A model generated the notes under the pieces. The model ran no database searches and was not told where the DNA came from. It was given only the letters and a program-made list of their open reading frames with translations. Shown here one piece after another: positions 33,847-43,513 of a stretch of DNA of 64,000 bases. Source of the stretch: Rossellomorea aquimaris (GTDB taxonomy: Bacteria > Bacillota > Bacilli > Bacillales > Bacillaceae_B). The stretch spans positions 1 to 64,000 of the forward strand of contig NZ_MINN01000117.1 in assembly GCF_001877785.1 (NCBI RefSeq), written 5' to 3'. The translations under genes and the position numbers were made by a program. Positions within the stretch are counted from its first letter, which is position 1; each line of letters begins with the position of its first letter.

Positions 33847-33946
33847 GGCACAATAAGTTTCGGTGTGGAACAATAAACTTGATTTTGGCACAATAATTTG
33901 GAAACCGGCACAATTATGTTGATTTTGGCACAATCTCTTGCGGAAG
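33847..33946 (+). repeat. Phased 20-bp array, core GGCACAATAATTT
   Basis: Units at 33847, 33867, 33887, 33907 and 33927, exactly 20 bp apart (GGCACAATAA, GGAACAATAA, GGCACAATAA, GGCACAATTA, GGCACAATCT); a weaker unit may begin at 33827. The core is close to that at 26611. No gene lies in 33606-34064. Confidence 0.8.
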
Positions 33947-33987
33947 CGCTCCGAATAAAGGGTCGGCGGAGGAATCAACATAGGTTT

Positions 33988-34040
33988 TTTCATAAAAAAA
34001 GGCAAAAATAGATTGTCACGATCCACTTTTGCCTTTTCCC
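33988..34040 (-). terminator. Terminator of the patB-like gene
   Basis: Minus strand AAAAGGCAAAA...TTTTTGCCTTTTTTT: 10-bp stem with a 22-nt loop and long T-run. Confidence 0.75.
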
Positions 34041-34064
34041 TTATTCTTTCATTTTCAATCCTTG

Positions 34065-35246
34065 TTATTTCACAGCCTGCCTGTTCATCCGGTGTTCAAG
34101 GACGGCGTGGTTCATCCTTCGCAGTGCCGTGTCGATCCGTTCTTTCGGGCAGGCGATATTCATTCTTACAAACGAGCCGCCGCTTTCACCGAATTTGAAG
34201 CCTTCGTCGAATTTCACCTTGGCTTTTTCGAGGAAGAATGTGCAGAGCTCTTCTCCCTCCATACCCAGCCCTCTGCAGTCGATCCAGATCAGGTGGGTAG
34301 CCTGCGGTGTGATTGCCTTCATTTCAGGCAGATGCAGTTCCAGGTAATTGAAGACGTACTGCTTGTTGTCTTCGAGTACCATGAGAAGTTCATTCAGCCA
34401 AGGCTCTCCTTCTTCATAAGCGGCAATCGTCCCTTCGATCCCGAATACATTCGGTCTCATCAGGCCGAAGCCTGTGAGTTTTTCATTGTACTTTTCCCTG
34501 AGTTCTTCATTCGGGATCAGGAGTATCGATGTCTGGAGACCTGCTATATTGAATGTTTTACTCGGGGCAGCACAGAGGATGCTTTTCTCTTTTATGCTTT
34601 CATTTACGCTGAAGAGAGGTCTGTGTTCGTGGCCGCTGTAGACTAGGTCCCCATGCATTTCGTCAGAGATAATCCATAGATTGTGACGTTTGGCGATCTC
34701 TCCGATTCTATTTAATTCCTCTGGGGTCCACACTCTCCCGACCGGGTTGTGAGGGCTGCAGAGGATCAGAAGTTTGGTACAGGACCCGCGTGCCTTTTCT
34801 TCCAGATCGTCAAAGTCGATTGAATACTCACCGTCCCTGTAGATCAAAGTGTTTTTCAAGACGCTGCAGCCATGGTTCTCAATCGTGCTGTAGAAAGGAT
34901 AATAGACCGGATCCTGGATGATGACCCCGTCACCCGGTTCGGTCAGCACGGACAGCAGTACGTTTATGCCAGGGATGATACCCGGGCTGAAGCAGATCCA
35001 CTCTTTATCAATAGGCATGCCGAACCGTTTTTTCCACCATGAGATGATCGATTCGAAGTACCGTCCGCTGAAGGTCGTGTAACCGTATATTCCGTGCCTG
35101 GCTTTCTGGTTAAGTGCCTCTGCGATGGCCGGTGCCACCTGAAAGTCCATGTCGGCGATGCACATCGGAATGACGTCCTCTTCTTCAGGAAACGACCATT
35201 TGACCGAGTGTGTATTTGTTCTTTCGATGCAATCATTCCAATTCAT
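34065..35246 (-). CDS. PLP-dependent aminotransferase, MalY/PatB (cystathionine beta-lyase) type
   Basis: PatB-type enzymes cleave C-S bonds of cystathionine or cysteine; some also aminotransfer. 393 aa class I fold. PLP lysine is Lys230 in APSKTFNIAGLQTS; family features include MCIADMDFQ, the aldimine-binding LCSPHNPVGRVW and ISDEMHGDLVYSG. ATG six codons upstream (position 35264) is also well placed after GGGGAG, so the start is ambiguous. Single gene with its own terminator. Cystathionine lyase is the likeliest activity, but it is not proven by sequence alone. Confidence 0.88.
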   Translation of the reverse strand: MNWNDCIERTNTHSVKWSFPEEEDVIPMCIADMDFQVAPAIAEALNQKARHGIYGYTTFSGRYFESIISWWKKRFGMPIDKEWICFSPGIIPGINVLLSVLTEPGDGVIIQDPVYYPFYSTIENHGCSVLKNTLIYRDGEYSIDFDDLEEKARGSCTKLLILCSPHNPVGRVWTPEELNRIGEIAKRHNLWIISDEMHGDLVYSGHEHRPLFSVNESIKEKSILCAAPSKTFNIAGLQTSILLIPNEELREKYNEKLTGFGLMRPNVFGIEGTIAAYEEGEPWLNELLMVLEDNKQYVFNYLELHLPEMKAITPQATHLIWIDCRGLGMEGEELCTFFLEKAKVKFDEGFKFGESGGSFVRMNIACPKERIDTALRRMNHAVLEHRMNRQAVK

Positions 35247-35344
35247 GCCCTTTGCCCCCCTCATTTCTCTCTCCCCTTACTTTAAACCAGTTTAGGGGGA
35301 GGGGGAATAGCTAATTTTATGTAGTTGCCTGTTAACAATAACAA

Positions 35345-35479
35345 CGCTATTGATTTCCGTGCAAGACTTCGCTTTCCGCGGGCAGCCCGAAAGCCTCCTC
35401 GTCACTTCGTTCCTGCGGGGTCTCACATAAGCTGCTTTTCCCGCAGGAGTCTTCGTCTTGCACTCCAATCAACCGCTGG
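35345..35479 (+). repeat. R1 element copy 7
   Basis: Complete simple copy: GCTATTGATTTCCGTGCAAG to CTTGCACTCCAATCAACCGC, between the patB-like gene and the acyltransferase gene. Confidence 0.87.
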
Positions 35480-35524
35480 ATCCAGCTGAATCCCCCCAAG
35501 ATCTGTTTTAGTTTCTTAAGTAAA

Positions 35525-35566
35525 TAAAAAAAGCAAAGACAGATTCCGGGGAAATTGTCTTTGCCT
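35525..35566 (-). terminator. hprK-lgt-yvoD-ppaX operon terminator
   Basis: Minus strand GGCAAAGACAATTTCC...GAATCTGTCTTTGCTTTTTTT: 9-bp stem and T-run just after the acyltransferase stop. Confidence 0.85.
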
Positions 35567-35571
35567 TCAAT

Positions 35572-36111
35572 CTATTTTTCTGTGTTATTTCCGTAGATTT
35601 CATCATCCTGCCAACGCTCTGCAAGTTGATCTTTGGTGTAGATGACACGCATCGGATTTCCTCCGACGAAGGCGCCGGGCGGGACGTCTTTGTGGACGAG
35701 GGTGCCGGCGGAGACGATGGCTCCGTCGCCGATTTTAACGCCTGGGAGGATTGTGGTGTTCGCTCCGATCATGACTTCGGAGCCGATTTGCACTTCGCCG
35801 AGGCGGTATTCTTTGATCAGATACTCGTGGGCAAGGATGGTCGTGTTGTAACCGATGACCGTGTTCCTTCCGACTGTGATTTTTTCCGGGAACATGACGT
35901 CGAGCATGACCATGAGGGCGAACGATGTCTGGTCGCCGATATTCATTCTTAGGAACGTCTTGTAGAGCCAGTTTTTCAACCCGAGAAACGGGGTGTATCG
36001 CGCCGCCTGGATGACGAGGAAGTTCTTGACGACTTTCAAAAACGGCACGGTTTTGTATACATGCCAAAGGGAATTGGCTCCCGTCACCGGATAGCGGGTC
36101 GTCCGTCTCAT
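35572..36111 (-). CDS. Hexapeptide-repeat acyltransferase (YvoF-like)
   Basis: Left-handed beta-helix acetyltransferase of the maltose/galactoside type; acceptor unknown. 179 aa; hexapeptide repeats from about 70 to 160 ([42 protein letters not shown]), catalytic His probably in ILAHEYL and the end [16 protein letters not shown]. Start overlaps the ppaX stop by 4 bp. In B. subtilis yvoF occupies the same place. Confidence 0.9.
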   Translation of the reverse strand: MRRTTRYPVTGANSLWHVYKTVPFLKVVKNFLVIQAARYTPFLGLKNWLYKTFLRMNIGDQTSFALMVMLDVMFPEKITVGRNTVIGYNTTILAHEYLIKEYRLGEVQIGSEVMIGANTTILPGVKIGDGAIVSAGTLVHKDVPPGAFVGGNPMRVIYTKDQLAERWQDDEIYGNNTEK

Positions 36112-36758
36112 GCCGTCGGTACCCCGACCACCTTCAACAGGTCGGGCATCGTGTCGAGCATGAAGTCCGGTTCATACTGCATGAGATGATCGCGGCCTTT
36201 CGCGCTCCATGCGACTCCGGCAGAAAGGACGCCGGCATTTTTACCGGCCAGGATGTCATGGTGGTTGTCGCCGACCATGACTGCTTCCTCAGGGGACGAA
36301 CCCAGTTCGAGGAGGGCTTTCTGGATCGGTTCCGGATGAGGCTTGGCGTTTTCCACTTCATCCAGGGTGATCACAACGTCGAAAAATTGACGCAGGTTCA
36401 TCAAGTCGAGACCTTTCAGGACGACATCGCGCACTTTTGTCGAGACGATGGCAAGTTTGTATCCTTGCTTGTACAGGGCTTCGACCGTTTCGTACACTCC
36501 TTCGAACTCGGTTACAAGCTCGTCATGGTGTTCGTGATTGTAAGCGCGGTAGTGGGCGCACATTTCTTCTGCTTTATCGAGATCCAGGCCGCCGAAGGAT
36601 TCCTCGAGCGGCGGGCCCATGAATGGGAGTACGTCCTGTTCGGCGTACTGTCCCGGATAATAGTGGTTCAACGTATGAAGGAAGGAAGAAATAATCAGAT
36701 CATTTGTGTTGATCAGTGTTCCGTCCAGGTCAAATAATACTGTTGTAATTCTGCTCAT
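36108..36758 (-). CDS. ppaX: Pyrophosphatase PpaX
   Basis: HAD-family phosphatase that hydrolyses the pyrophosphate released when HprK dephosphorylates P-Ser-HPr. 216 aa; nucleophile Asp10 and Asp12 in FDLDGTL, motif II in IVSTKVRD, Lys in AKPHPEP and motif [17 protein letters not shown]. The frame opens 9 codons upstream, but AGGAAG supports the ATG used. Overlaps the end of yvoD by 29 bp. Its operon partner hprK explains its role. Confidence 0.96.
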   Translation of the reverse strand: MSRITTVLFDLDGTLINTNDLIISSFLHTLNHYYPGQYAEQDVLPFMGPPLEESFGGLDLDKAEEMCAHYRAYNHEHHDELVTEFEGVYETVEALYKQGYKLAIVSTKVRDVVLKGLDLMNLRQFFDVVITLDEVENAKPHPEPIQKALLELGSSPEEAVMVGDNHHDILAGKNAGVLSAGVAWSAKGRDHLMQYEPDFMLDTMPDLLKVVGVPTA

Positions 36759-37695
36759 AATGATTCTTCCTTTCTTTTTTTGCATCGGCGCGGTTCCAGA
36801 AAAACGCGACGATCATGGTCAGGACGATTGCTGTCACAAGACGGATGATCAGAAGCGGAAGGACCGGTATGCCGAGCGGGATGAAGATCAGCGTATCCTC
36901 GACGACTGCGTGGCAGGAAACGAGGAAGATGAAGGCGAGCGTGACATCCTTCTTGCTCACGCCGTCTTCTTTGACCGCCTGGATCATGACGCCTGCGCCG
37001 TAAGCGAGGCCGATGACGAGTCCGGCGACCATCGTCGTCGATGTATTCGCATTCATGCCGAGCGCACGCGTCGCAGGTGCAAGCCAGCGCGAGAAGACTT
37101 CCATCCAGCCGAGGTCTTTCATGATCTGGATGATGATCATGAGCGGGATGACGATCAGTGCGAGCTGAAGCACGCCGTAGCCTGCTTTTTCAAGTCCGAG
37201 GAGCAGGATTTCTCCCCAGCCATCGGGCTCTGCCTGCTGCGGGGGCATCATGCCATATTGGGCCATTTCGGAGCCGCCCTTCCATAACAGGTTGATGACG
37301 ACCGCCGAAATGAGCGCGAGTCCTATCCGCACCGCGACGATCAGCCAGATCTTCACGCCGACTTTGGCGGCAACCGTCGACTCGATCAGCAGGTTATGTG
37401 AAAACGACAGCATGACGGCCACGATGAAGACTTCCTTGACGGTCAGGTCCAGGGAAAGGATCCCCGCGATTCCTGCGTACAGATTCAGGAAGTTTCCGAG
37501 GACAAGAGGAATGGCCGCGTCACCCGACAGGCCAAGCAGCTTCATGAACGGCGATATTTTTTCCATCACCCAGGGCAGGACAGGCGTATACTGCAGGACA
37601 AATACAATCAGCGTGATGGGGAAAATGACTTTTCCCAGGGACCAGGTTGTCTTTAAACCTGTCTGGCCGCCTTGCTTAATCGATGACATCCACAT
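36730..37695 (-). CDS. Nucleoside-recognition (Gate) domain membrane protein YvoD
   Basis: 321-aa polytopic membrane protein with two Gate/nucleoside-recognition domains and about 8-9 helices; segments such as [19 protein letters not shown] and [19 protein letters not shown] contain the conserved small-residue motifs. Related proteins appear in sporulation (SpoVM-region SpmA/SpmB types) and transport, but the role of YvoD is not known. Located between lgt and ppaX, as in B. subtilis. Confidence 0.85.
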   Translation of the reverse strand: MWMSSIKQGGQTGLKTTWSLGKVIFPITLIVFVLQYTPVLPWVMEKISPFMKLLGLSGDAAIPLVLGNFLNLYAGIAGILSLDLTVKEVFIVAVMLSFSHNLLIESTVAAKVGVKIWLIVAVRIGLALISAVVINLLWKGGSEMAQYGMMPPQQAEPDGWGEILLLGLEKAGYGVLQLALIVIPLMIIIQIMKDLGWMEVFSRWLAPATRALGMNANTSTTMVAGLVIGLAYGAGVMIQAVKEDGVSKKDVTLAFIFLVSCHAVVEDTLIFIPLGIPVLPLLIIRLVTAIVLTMIVAFFWNRADAKKERKNHYEQNYNSII

Positions 37696-37738
37696 TCTCT
37701 CTTCTCCCCTTATCTATTTGTCTTTCTAACTGTTTTGA

Positions 37739-38575
37739 TTACATATTCACTTCTTCGTTGCTTTTATCATTATAGGCATGGCGTGCCAGACCTGATTTTC
37801 TTCTGAAGATGATCAGCGCGGCAGCAACGACGATCAGAACAAGCGAGATGACCTGTGCGATCCGCAGAAATTCAGTCAGCATGAGGCTGTCCGTCCTCAT
37901 TCCTTCCACGAAGAAACGGCCGATCGAGTACCAGATGACATAGGATAGGAACAATTCCCCGCGGCGGAGGTTCGCTTTTCTCCTTAAAATCAGGAGAAGG
38001 ATGAAACCTGCGATGTTCCAGAGTGATTCATAGAGGAACGTCGGGTGATAGTAGGTCCCGTTTATGTACATCTGATCGATGATGAACCGGGGCAGATGCA
38101 GGTTCTCAAGGAATGAACGGGTCACTTCGCCGCCGTGGGCTTCCTGATTCATGAAGTTGCCCCAGCGGCCGATCGCCTGCCCGAGGATGATGCTCGGTGC
38201 TGCGATGTCAGTGAGTTTCCAAAAAGAGATGCCTTTTATTTTTGCAAAAACAAGGGCCGTGATCACGGAACCGATCAATGCTCCATGAATCGCGATGCCG
38301 CCGTTCCAGACTTTGATGATATCGCCCGGATTCTGCGAATAATAGTCCCATTCAAATGCGACGTAGTAGGCCCTTGCGGACAGGATGGCGATAGGGATCG
38401 CCCATACGAGTAAATCTACAAACGTATCAGGGTGAAGCCCCAGCCGCTTGCTTTCTGATATTGCCAGGTATAGTCCTAATGCTATTCCGAGTCCGATGAT
38501 GACGCCGTACCAGTGTACCTGCAAGGGTCCGAGCTGGAAGGCAATCGGATCGATGGGTGTAATCGATTGGTCCAT
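37739..38575 (-). CDS. lgt: Phosphatidylglycerol-prolipoprotein diacylglyceryl transferase
   Basis: Adds diacylglyceryl to the lipobox Cys of prolipoproteins at the cytoplasmic membrane. 278 aa, about seven helices; Lgt signature [14 protein letters not shown] at 136-149 and the essential His in AIHGAL (98), plus Arg/Tyr-containing [17 protein letters not shown] near the end. Substrates in this window include the two lipoproteins at 54 and 57 kb. Confidence 0.98.
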   Translation of the reverse strand: MDQSITPIDPIAFQLGPLQVHWYGVIIGLGIALGLYLAISESKRLGLHPDTFVDLLVWAIPIAILSARAYYVAFEWDYYSQNPGDIIKVWNGGIAIHGALIGSVITALVFAKIKGISFWKLTDIAAPSIILGQAIGRWGNFMNQEAHGGEVTRSFLENLHLPRFIIDQMYINGTYYHPTFLYESLWNIAGFILLLILRRKANLRRGELFLSYVIWYSIGRFFVEGMRTDSLMLTEFLRIAQVISLVLIVVAAALIIFRRKSGLARHAYNDKSNEEVNM

Positions 38576-38593
38576 GATTTCGCTCCTTTAATT

Positions 38594-38732
38594 AGGCTCT
38601 TTTCGACATTAGAAAATACCGGAACTTGGGTATTACCGTGACTAGAATCATTTCGGAAAAGAGCTCGTATACTCACTTCAATAAGGTTCTAAATGTTGTA
38701 CGAATGGCGGCAATCCTTTTAAAACAGCCTTT
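38594..38732 (+). repeat. R3 element copy B (between hprK and lgt)
   Basis: From GGCTCTTTTCG through AGAAAATACCGGAACTTGGG and GGAAAAGAGC to AAACAGCCTTT. Same orientation as copy A and about 40 bp shorter. Confidence 0.75.
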
Positions 38733-38741
38733 ATGAATAAA

Positions 38742-39677
38742 TTAGATGTCTTCGTTCACGCCGTCTTCAATGACTTCGGAGAGGCGGTTCGTGAATTGTT
38801 CGGCAGCGTTCACGCCCATCCGCTTCAGGCGGAAGTTCATCGCGGCCACTTCGATGATGACGGCCAGGTTCCGGCCGGGACGGACAGGGACCGTATATTT
38901 CGTGATATCGGTGTCGATGATTTTCATCTTTTCTTCCTCGAGGCCGAGACGGTCATACTGCTTCTTCTGATCCCAGAGTTCAAGGTTGATGCAGAGGGTG
39001 ATGCGCTTGTAATTGCGCACGGCACCGGCACCAAAGAGGGTCATGACATTGATGATCCCGAGACCGCGGATTTCGAGAAGATGCTCGATCAGGTCCGGGG
39101 AAGTCCCGATCAGGGTATCGGTATCTTCCTGGCGGATCTCGACGCAGTCATCTGCGACAAGGCGGTGTCCGCGCTTGACGAGTTCAAGGGCGGTTTCACT
39201 TTTCCCGACACCGCTCTTGCCGGTGATCAGCACACCGACTCCGTAAATGTCCACCAGTACGCCGTGTACAGCGGTCGTCGGAGCAAGCTTACTTTCCAGG
39301 TAGTTGGTCAATCTGGAGGAAAAACGGGTCGTCTTCATATCCGAACGCATCACCGGGACGTCCGTGCGGTTTGCCGCTTCCACCAGTTCATCCGGGATTT
39401 CCAGGTCGCGGGAGATGATGATGCCCGGCGTGATATCCGTGCACAGCGCCTCCATGCGCCGCTTGCGCTCTGTTTCGTCGAGCAGCTCGAGGAATGAAAG
39501 CTCGGTTTTCCCGAGCAGCTGGATCCGCTCTGCGGGGTAATAGTTGAAGTAGCCGGCCATTTCAAGCCCGGGGCGCGAGATATCGCTTGTGGTGATCGGT
39601 CTATGTAATCCGTCTTCTCCGCCCACGAGCTCCAGGTTGAATTTTTCCAGTATGTCTTTTGTTCGAACTTTTGCCAA
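38742..39677 (-). CDS. hprK: HPr kinase/phosphorylase
   Basis: Phosphorylates HPr and Crh at Ser46 when fructose-1,6-bisphosphate is high and removes the phosphate when inorganic phosphate is high. 311 aa; N-terminal domain (1-130) and kinase domain with catalytic His138 in VHGV, Walker A GKSGVGKS (153-160) and the HprK signature [11 protein letters not shown] (about 203-213). First gene of hprK-lgt-yvoD-ppaX-yvoF. Confidence 0.98.
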   Translation of the reverse strand: MAKVRTKDILEKFNLELVGGEDGLHRPITTSDISRPGLEMAGYFNYYPAERIQLLGKTELSFLELLDETERKRRMEALCTDITPGIIISRDLEIPDELVEAANRTDVPVMRSDMKTTRFSSRLTNYLESKLAPTTAVHGVLVDIYGVGVLITGKSGVGKSETALELVKRGHRLVADDCVEIRQEDTDTLIGTSPDLIEHLLEIRGLGIINVMTLFGAGAVRNYKRITLCINLELWDQKKQYDRLGLEEEKMKIIDTDITKYTVPVRPGRNLAVIIEVAAMNFRLKRMGVNAAEQFTNRLSEVIEDGVNEDI

Positions 39678-39830
39678 AGCAAGCTCCTCCTTTTATTCTC
39701 TATGTCAATTGTTCGTTCTTCGAATCTTTTTTTGTGCTCTTTCCTATTTTAGCAATTATGAGGAAAAGCGCAAGCGCGTCGGTTGTTATGGAATTGGCCA
39801 CGTTCTAACTAAGAAAAACGGTTTGAATAC

Positions 39831-39965
39831 CGCAGTTGATTTCCGTGGAAGACTCCGCTTTCCGCGGGCGGACGGTGAGCCTCCTCGTCGCTGCGCTCCT
39901 GCGGGGTCTCACCTGTCTCGCTTTTCCCGCAGGAGTCTGCGCCTTCCACTCCAATCAACTGCTGG
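39831..39965 (+). repeat. R1 element copy 8
   Basis: Complete simple copy with CGCAGTTGATTTCCGTGGAAG / CTTCCACTCCAATCAACTGC arms: compensatory changes (GGAAG/CTTCC) keep the stem paired. It sits upstream of hprK; the 377-bp gap holds no gene. Confidence 0.85.
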
Positions 39966-40032
39966 ATAGTACTTTAATTTGCACGGATGGCGATTCTCCA
40001 TAACAATGACGTGCAGTTGGAGGAGATGAGAA

Positions 40033-40064
40033 AGCAAAAAACACAGCCCTTGGGCTATGTTTTT
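40033..40064 (-). terminator. Terminator of the alpha/beta hydrolase gene at 40.0 kb
   Basis: Minus strand ACATAGCCCAAGGGCTGTGT followed by TTTTT. The stem overlaps the last codons of the gene. Confidence 0.75.
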
Positions 40065-40705
40065 TTTATGAATGATTCGATTAGGTTCATGATGGTTCTG
40101 TGGGTGTCGATGGATTCCAGCACCCGGAAATCTTGTTCGAGGCTGTGGTTGGCTCCTGGGATTAGGTGGAGCTGGAGGTCTTGGTTTTTGTTTAGTTCGT
40201 TGAAGCGTTCCTGAATGTAGTGATGATCACGGTCGCCGATGAAGCAGATGGCTTTTTGGCGGCTGTTCATCATGGAGCCGTGGACGGCTTGTTCGTTCAG
40301 TAGCGGGGTGAGCCAGATCGCTCGGGCGTCTTTGAATGCCGGGCGCTGGAGTTCGGCGCTCATCGGGATGGTTCCGATTGATTTTGCCACCAGGAAATGG
40401 GAACCGTATGTGCTGGATTCGAGTACGGTATCGATGACTTTTTTAGAGTCACTGAGGAGCATTTCATCAAATTCCTGGTCGGTCAGATCCTTCACCTCCT
40501 CCGAATTGTATTCATAATTTATCTGCATCACGTCCCATTCTTCATTCAGGAACATTCCGGTCGGGTAGTGCAGGAGCGGACCCATGACGGTGTAGCCCAT
40601 TCCCGGAAAGAAAATGGCGAGCCCTTTTGGATTGTCCGAATTACTTAATAATCGATATGGGACTTGGACTTTCATCCCTTTTATACTTGTTGATGTTACG
40701 TTCAT
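40055..40705 (-). CDS. Small alpha/beta hydrolase, uncharacterised
   Basis: 216 aa, cytoplasmic. Alpha/beta hydrolase features: FFPGMGY (oxyanion region), nucleophile Ser in AKSIGT, acid in FIGDRDHH and His in GANHSLE. No close functional match that I recognise; substrate unknown. Single gene with terminator, ribosome site GGGGGGAT-like upstream. Confidence 0.8.
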   Translation of the reverse strand: MNVTSTSIKGMKVQVPYRLLSNSDNPKGLAIFFPGMGYTVMGPLLHYPTGMFLNEEWDVMQINYEYNSEEVKDLTDQEFDEMLLSDSKKVIDTVLESSTYGSHFLVAKSIGTIPMSAELQRPAFKDARAIWLTPLLNEQAVHGSMMNSRQKAICFIGDRDHHYIQERFNELNKNQDLQLHLIPGANHSLEQDFRVLESIDTHRTIMNLIESFIKKT

Positions 40706-40769
40706 GCAGATCCCCCCTCATCTTTCCAACTATTTCTAGTAATCGAAGGGGAAATCCTCTTTTCTTCCA

Positions 40770-40803
40770 TAAAAAAAACCCCGGCCGCTGACGACCGGAG
40801 TCC
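40770..40803 (-). terminator. yvlABCD terminator
   Basis: Minus strand CTCCGGTCGTCAGCGGCCGGGG followed by TTTTTTTT, 5 bp after the yvlD stop. Confidence 0.85.
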
Positions 40804-40807
40804 ATTC

Positions 40808-41158
40808 CTACTTTTTAGGTTCAAACACAGCTTTTTGAATGACTAAATTGGCAAGGGAGAGGATGATTGATGCCAGGAAGGCCATGCCGAATCCTGATAG
40901 TTCAAAGGCATCCCCCATGATTCCGTCTGTCAGCAGCAGGGTGACCGCGTTAATGACGAACAGGAACAACCCGAGCGTCAGGATGGTCACCGGCAGTGTC
41001 AAGAGGATCAGAAGCGGACGGATCAATACATTCAGGATCGATAAGACGATGCTTGCTATGACAGCCGCCCCGAAACCTGAAACATTGAACCCGTCAAAGA
41101 ATCCTGCCAATGCGATAAAAATCACTGCGTTGATCAAAATACCAACTATCCATCTCAT
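40808..41158 (-). CDS. yvlD: Phage-holin-like membrane protein YvlD (DUF360 type)
   Basis: 116-aa protein with four hydrophobic helices (about 3-22, 28-50, 56-78, 90-112) and the family pattern SIVLSILNVLIRPLLILLTLPVTILTLG-like, with FVINAVTLLLTDG in the third helix. Found in yvlABCD, a sigma-W-linked envelope operon in B. subtilis. Starts inside the yvlC stop (4-bp overlap). Biochemical role not known. Confidence 0.88.
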   Translation of the reverse strand: MRWIVGILINAVIFIALAGFFDGFNVSGFGAAVIASIVLSILNVLIRPLLILLTLPVTILTLGLFLFVINAVTLLLTDGIMGDAFELSGFGMAFLASIILSLANLVIQKAVFEPKK

Positions 41159-41361
41159 TCTCTGATGGCTTCCTCCTCATTCGGCAGCACAAAGGCCAAT
41201 AAACCGTATACGACGACCAGCGGAAAGAATCCCGTCGGAATCAATAAAATAATGAATATCACCCGAAGGATCGTCGCTTCGATTCCCGTGAACCGGGATA
41301 AGCCGCCGATCACGCCGGCGAACTTGCGATTGGACCTTGAGCGTGCTAATTGTTTTTTCAT
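41155..41361 (-). CDS. yvlC: PspC-domain envelope stress protein YvlC
   Basis: 68 aa; PspC domain with the motif KFAGVIGGLSRFTGIEATILR and one long hydrophobic helix (IIFIILLIPTGFFPLVVVYGLLAFVLP). Start chosen at the ATG preceded by AAGGAAG; a frame 3 codons longer exists. PspC-type proteins take part in phage-shock-like membrane stress. Separated from yvlB by an R1 variant. Confidence 0.9.
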   Translation of the reverse strand: MKKQLARSRSNRKFAGVIGGLSRFTGIEATILRVIFIILLIPTGFFPLVVVYGLLAFVLPNEEEAIRE

Positions 41362-41482
41362 ACAGAACACTTCCTTCTCATCTTATGCGTTGTCCTTCTT
41401 AACATTCTTCTCCGCGTCCTATTTTATGAGGGAGAAACGGATGTTTTTGCGCATGGATGATGTTTAAACATTTTTATCAAGA

Positions 41483-41625
41483 CCGTTCCTTTTCGCTTCA
41501 GGCACTTGCTTTCCGCGGGGAGGAAGTCGAGCCTCCTCAGAGCTGCGCTCTTGCGGGGTCTCGACTTTTCCTCTATCTCCCGTCGGAGTCAAGTGCCTTC
41601 CGCTCCAATCCACTCTGTGGTGGAA
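41483..41625 (+). repeat. R1 variant copy 9 (between yvlB and yvlC)
   Basis: Same architecture as R1 but divergent sequence: TTCAGGCACTTGCTTTCCGCG at the left, GGAGTCAAGTGCCTTCCGCTCC at the right, tip GTCGAGCCTCC...GGGGTCTCGAC. The outer stem uses GGCACTTG/CAAGTGCC instead of GTGCAAGAC. Confidence 0.8.
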
Positions 41626-41719
41626 TTGATAGATTTTTTGAATCATACAAGAGGACAACCCTTCATATTTTCTTTATTCCCTTCGAGCGGGAGCTTAAAA
41701 CAGGTGGATGTGTCCTTTA

Positions 41720-42838
41720 TCAGATGGTATCCGTTTTCCTGTCTTCTGCCTTTTTAATAAGGACAGAACCGGTCTTTGTTTCTGCAAAGAGGTGGAGCTT
41801 ATCTTCTGAATCCGTTTTGCGGTTGAATTTGATTTGCTTCTGGACGACATCATTTTTCTCTTCGACGACATCGATTCCTTCGAGCTCAATCTTGAAGCTT
41901 CCAAGATTGGATTTTGCTTCGCCGGCGATGTTGATGGATCCCGGCACGTAAAGGTCGACATTGCCAGTCACGGTTTTGGCGTGGACGGTATCTGCTTTTG
42001 AACCTGTAAGTGCACAGATGATGTTGCCGTTCAGCGACTGGGCATCTGTATAGTGGATATCACCTTCGACCTGGACCTTGCCGTTGATCGATTCCGCTTC
42101 GACTTTTTCAGCTTTCGCATTCAGAATCGTGATGGCTCCGTTCGACGTTTCGACTTCTGCTCTTTTACTTGTCAGATTGTCGATGTTGATTTTTCCATTT
42201 GCCGATTTGGCCCGGAAGTCCTCTGCCTCGATATGTTCAGCTTTCAGTCCGCCGTTGAACAGTCTCACGGATACTTTTTCATACTGATGCTTCGGGATAT
42301 AAAGTTTCGAGTCGACTTTCATCCATTTCGTCTGGGTTGCAAAGTAGAGCGTATCCCTGTCGACGGCAAAAGAGATGTTCTCCATGAACTGCCTCCGCGC
42401 TTCTTCACGGTCCTCGGTGCGGTAAACCTTCGCCTGGCACTCGACGCGTACCTCTTCCCCGTCCCATGGGATCAGTTCCACTTTTCCGTTTGCGACATCC
42501 ACATCGACTTTCTTGAATGATGTGTCCGGCTGCTGGAAGACGTGGGACACTTCGACCGACTGATTCCATTGGAAATCGAAGTCGAAGTTTTTGATTTTGG
42601 AAAAGGCGGTGTTCATGAAATCGAGGATTTTGTCCTTTGTTTTATCCGTCTTGTAGCCATTGCTGGTGTCGCTCTTTTTATCATCAAAAATGGATACGAA
42701 CTCATCCAGGAAGTCCTTTTCTTTTTCCTTTGCCGGTTCTGTCTTCTTGTCGAGCGCTTCTAACAGGGTCAATGCTTCCTGTGCCGTGAGTGTCCCTTTT
42801 TCCACCATATCGAGAATCCGTTTGCGTTCTTCATTCAT
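41720..42838 (-). CDS. yvlB: DUF4097 adhesin-like protein YvlB
   Basis: 372 aa. The N-terminus (MNEERKRILDMVEKGTLTAQEALTLLEAL, residues 1-29) is a SHOCT-like short helical bundle, followed by a charged linker and a long right-handed beta-helix-like DUF4097 region (about 110-350) with repeats such as KSANGKINIDNLTS, ETSNGAITILNAKA, ESINGKVQVEGD, QSLNGNIICALTG. No signal peptide. Associated with PspC proteins in envelope stress operons; molecular function not known. Confidence 0.88.
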   Translation of the reverse strand: MNEERKRILDMVEKGTLTAQEALTLLEALDKKTEPAKEKEKDFLDEFVSIFDDKKSDTSNGYKTDKTKDKILDFMNTAFSKIKNFDFDFQWNQSVEVSHVFQQPDTSFKKVDVDVANGKVELIPWDGEEVRVECQAKVYRTEDREEARRQFMENISFAVDRDTLYFATQTKWMKVDSKLYIPKHQYEKVSVRLFNGGLKAEHIEAEDFRAKSANGKINIDNLTSKRAEVETSNGAITILNAKAEKVEAESINGKVQVEGDIHYTDAQSLNGNIICALTGSKADTVHAKTVTGNVDLYVPGSINIAGEAKSNLGSFKIELEGIDVVEEKNDVVQKQIKFNRKTDSEDKLHLFAETKTGSVLIKKAEDRKTDTI

Positions 42839-42871
42839 GTTTCTTCATCCCCTTATCATTGAATTCATTAC

Positions 42872-43023
42872 AAAAGGCTGTTTACTGACAAAATGTTGTT
42901 TTTCGGACAGCATGCAACGTTCTAACGAAGTGAGTACACGTGCTCTTTTCGAACCCGAAGCAAAATGAAGTGTAGTTTTTATTCCGGTATTTTCTCAAGT
43001 AACAAATTTGAGAAAAGAGCCTT
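42872..43023 (-). repeat. R3 element copy C (between yvlA and yvlB)
   Basis: Reverse orientation: AAAGGCTGTTTACTGAC at the left through GTGCTCTTTTCG and TTCCGGTATTTTCTC to GAGAAAAGAGCCTT. It carries a segment GTTCTAACGAAGTGAGTAC that is only partly matched in copies A and B. Confidence 0.75.
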
Positions 43024-43345
43024 ACAGAAGTACTTTGATTCCTTTGTACACATTCCAAATGACGATGACAATATTGATTATGATGAACAGGCCGATCATC
43101 AGGAGGAAAAAGACCGGAATTCCGGAGCCTGTGGCAAAAATGCCTATGTCTAAAAACAAGCCTGCAAATAACAGGGGTATTGCGATGATCGGTATGATGT
43201 GAGAAATCAAGGCCGACTTGGCATCCTTTTTCACATGCGGGTTGTCTGTTACGAAATAGACGATGATCGGAAAAATAAATCCTGCAAAAAATATACTGAA
43301 ATAGCAAAGCGCTGATAAAATCTTGTTGGTCTCCACTTTCATCAT
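43022..43345 (-). CDS. yvlA: DUF4870-family membrane protein YvlA
   Basis: 107 aa with three hydrophobic helices (about 8-30, 48-70, 75-100) and the family motif YFSIFFAGFIFPIIVYFVTDN...KKDAKSALISHI. AAAGGAG abuts the first ATG; a GTG three codons downstream has better spacing and may be the true start. First gene of yvlABCD. Function not known; envelope stress by association. Confidence 0.85.
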   Translation of the reverse strand: MMKVETNKILSALCYFSIFFAGFIFPIIVYFVTDNPHVKKDAKSALISHIIPIIAIPLLFAGLFLDIGIFATGSGIPVFFLLMIGLFIIINIVIVIWNVYKGIKVLL

Positions 43346-43513
43346 CTCCTTTACTATTATCTACGATACGTTTTAAAAAAGGTTTCATTCTTATGGAATT
43401 CCTCTTATGATCATTTTCTCACGGGACATTCTTTTTACGGCTCCATCTTAGGTCTGAGTTTTGATGGGTATCGGGAGGTATTTTTGTGGCACCTTTATTC
43501 ATTCACCTTTGAA

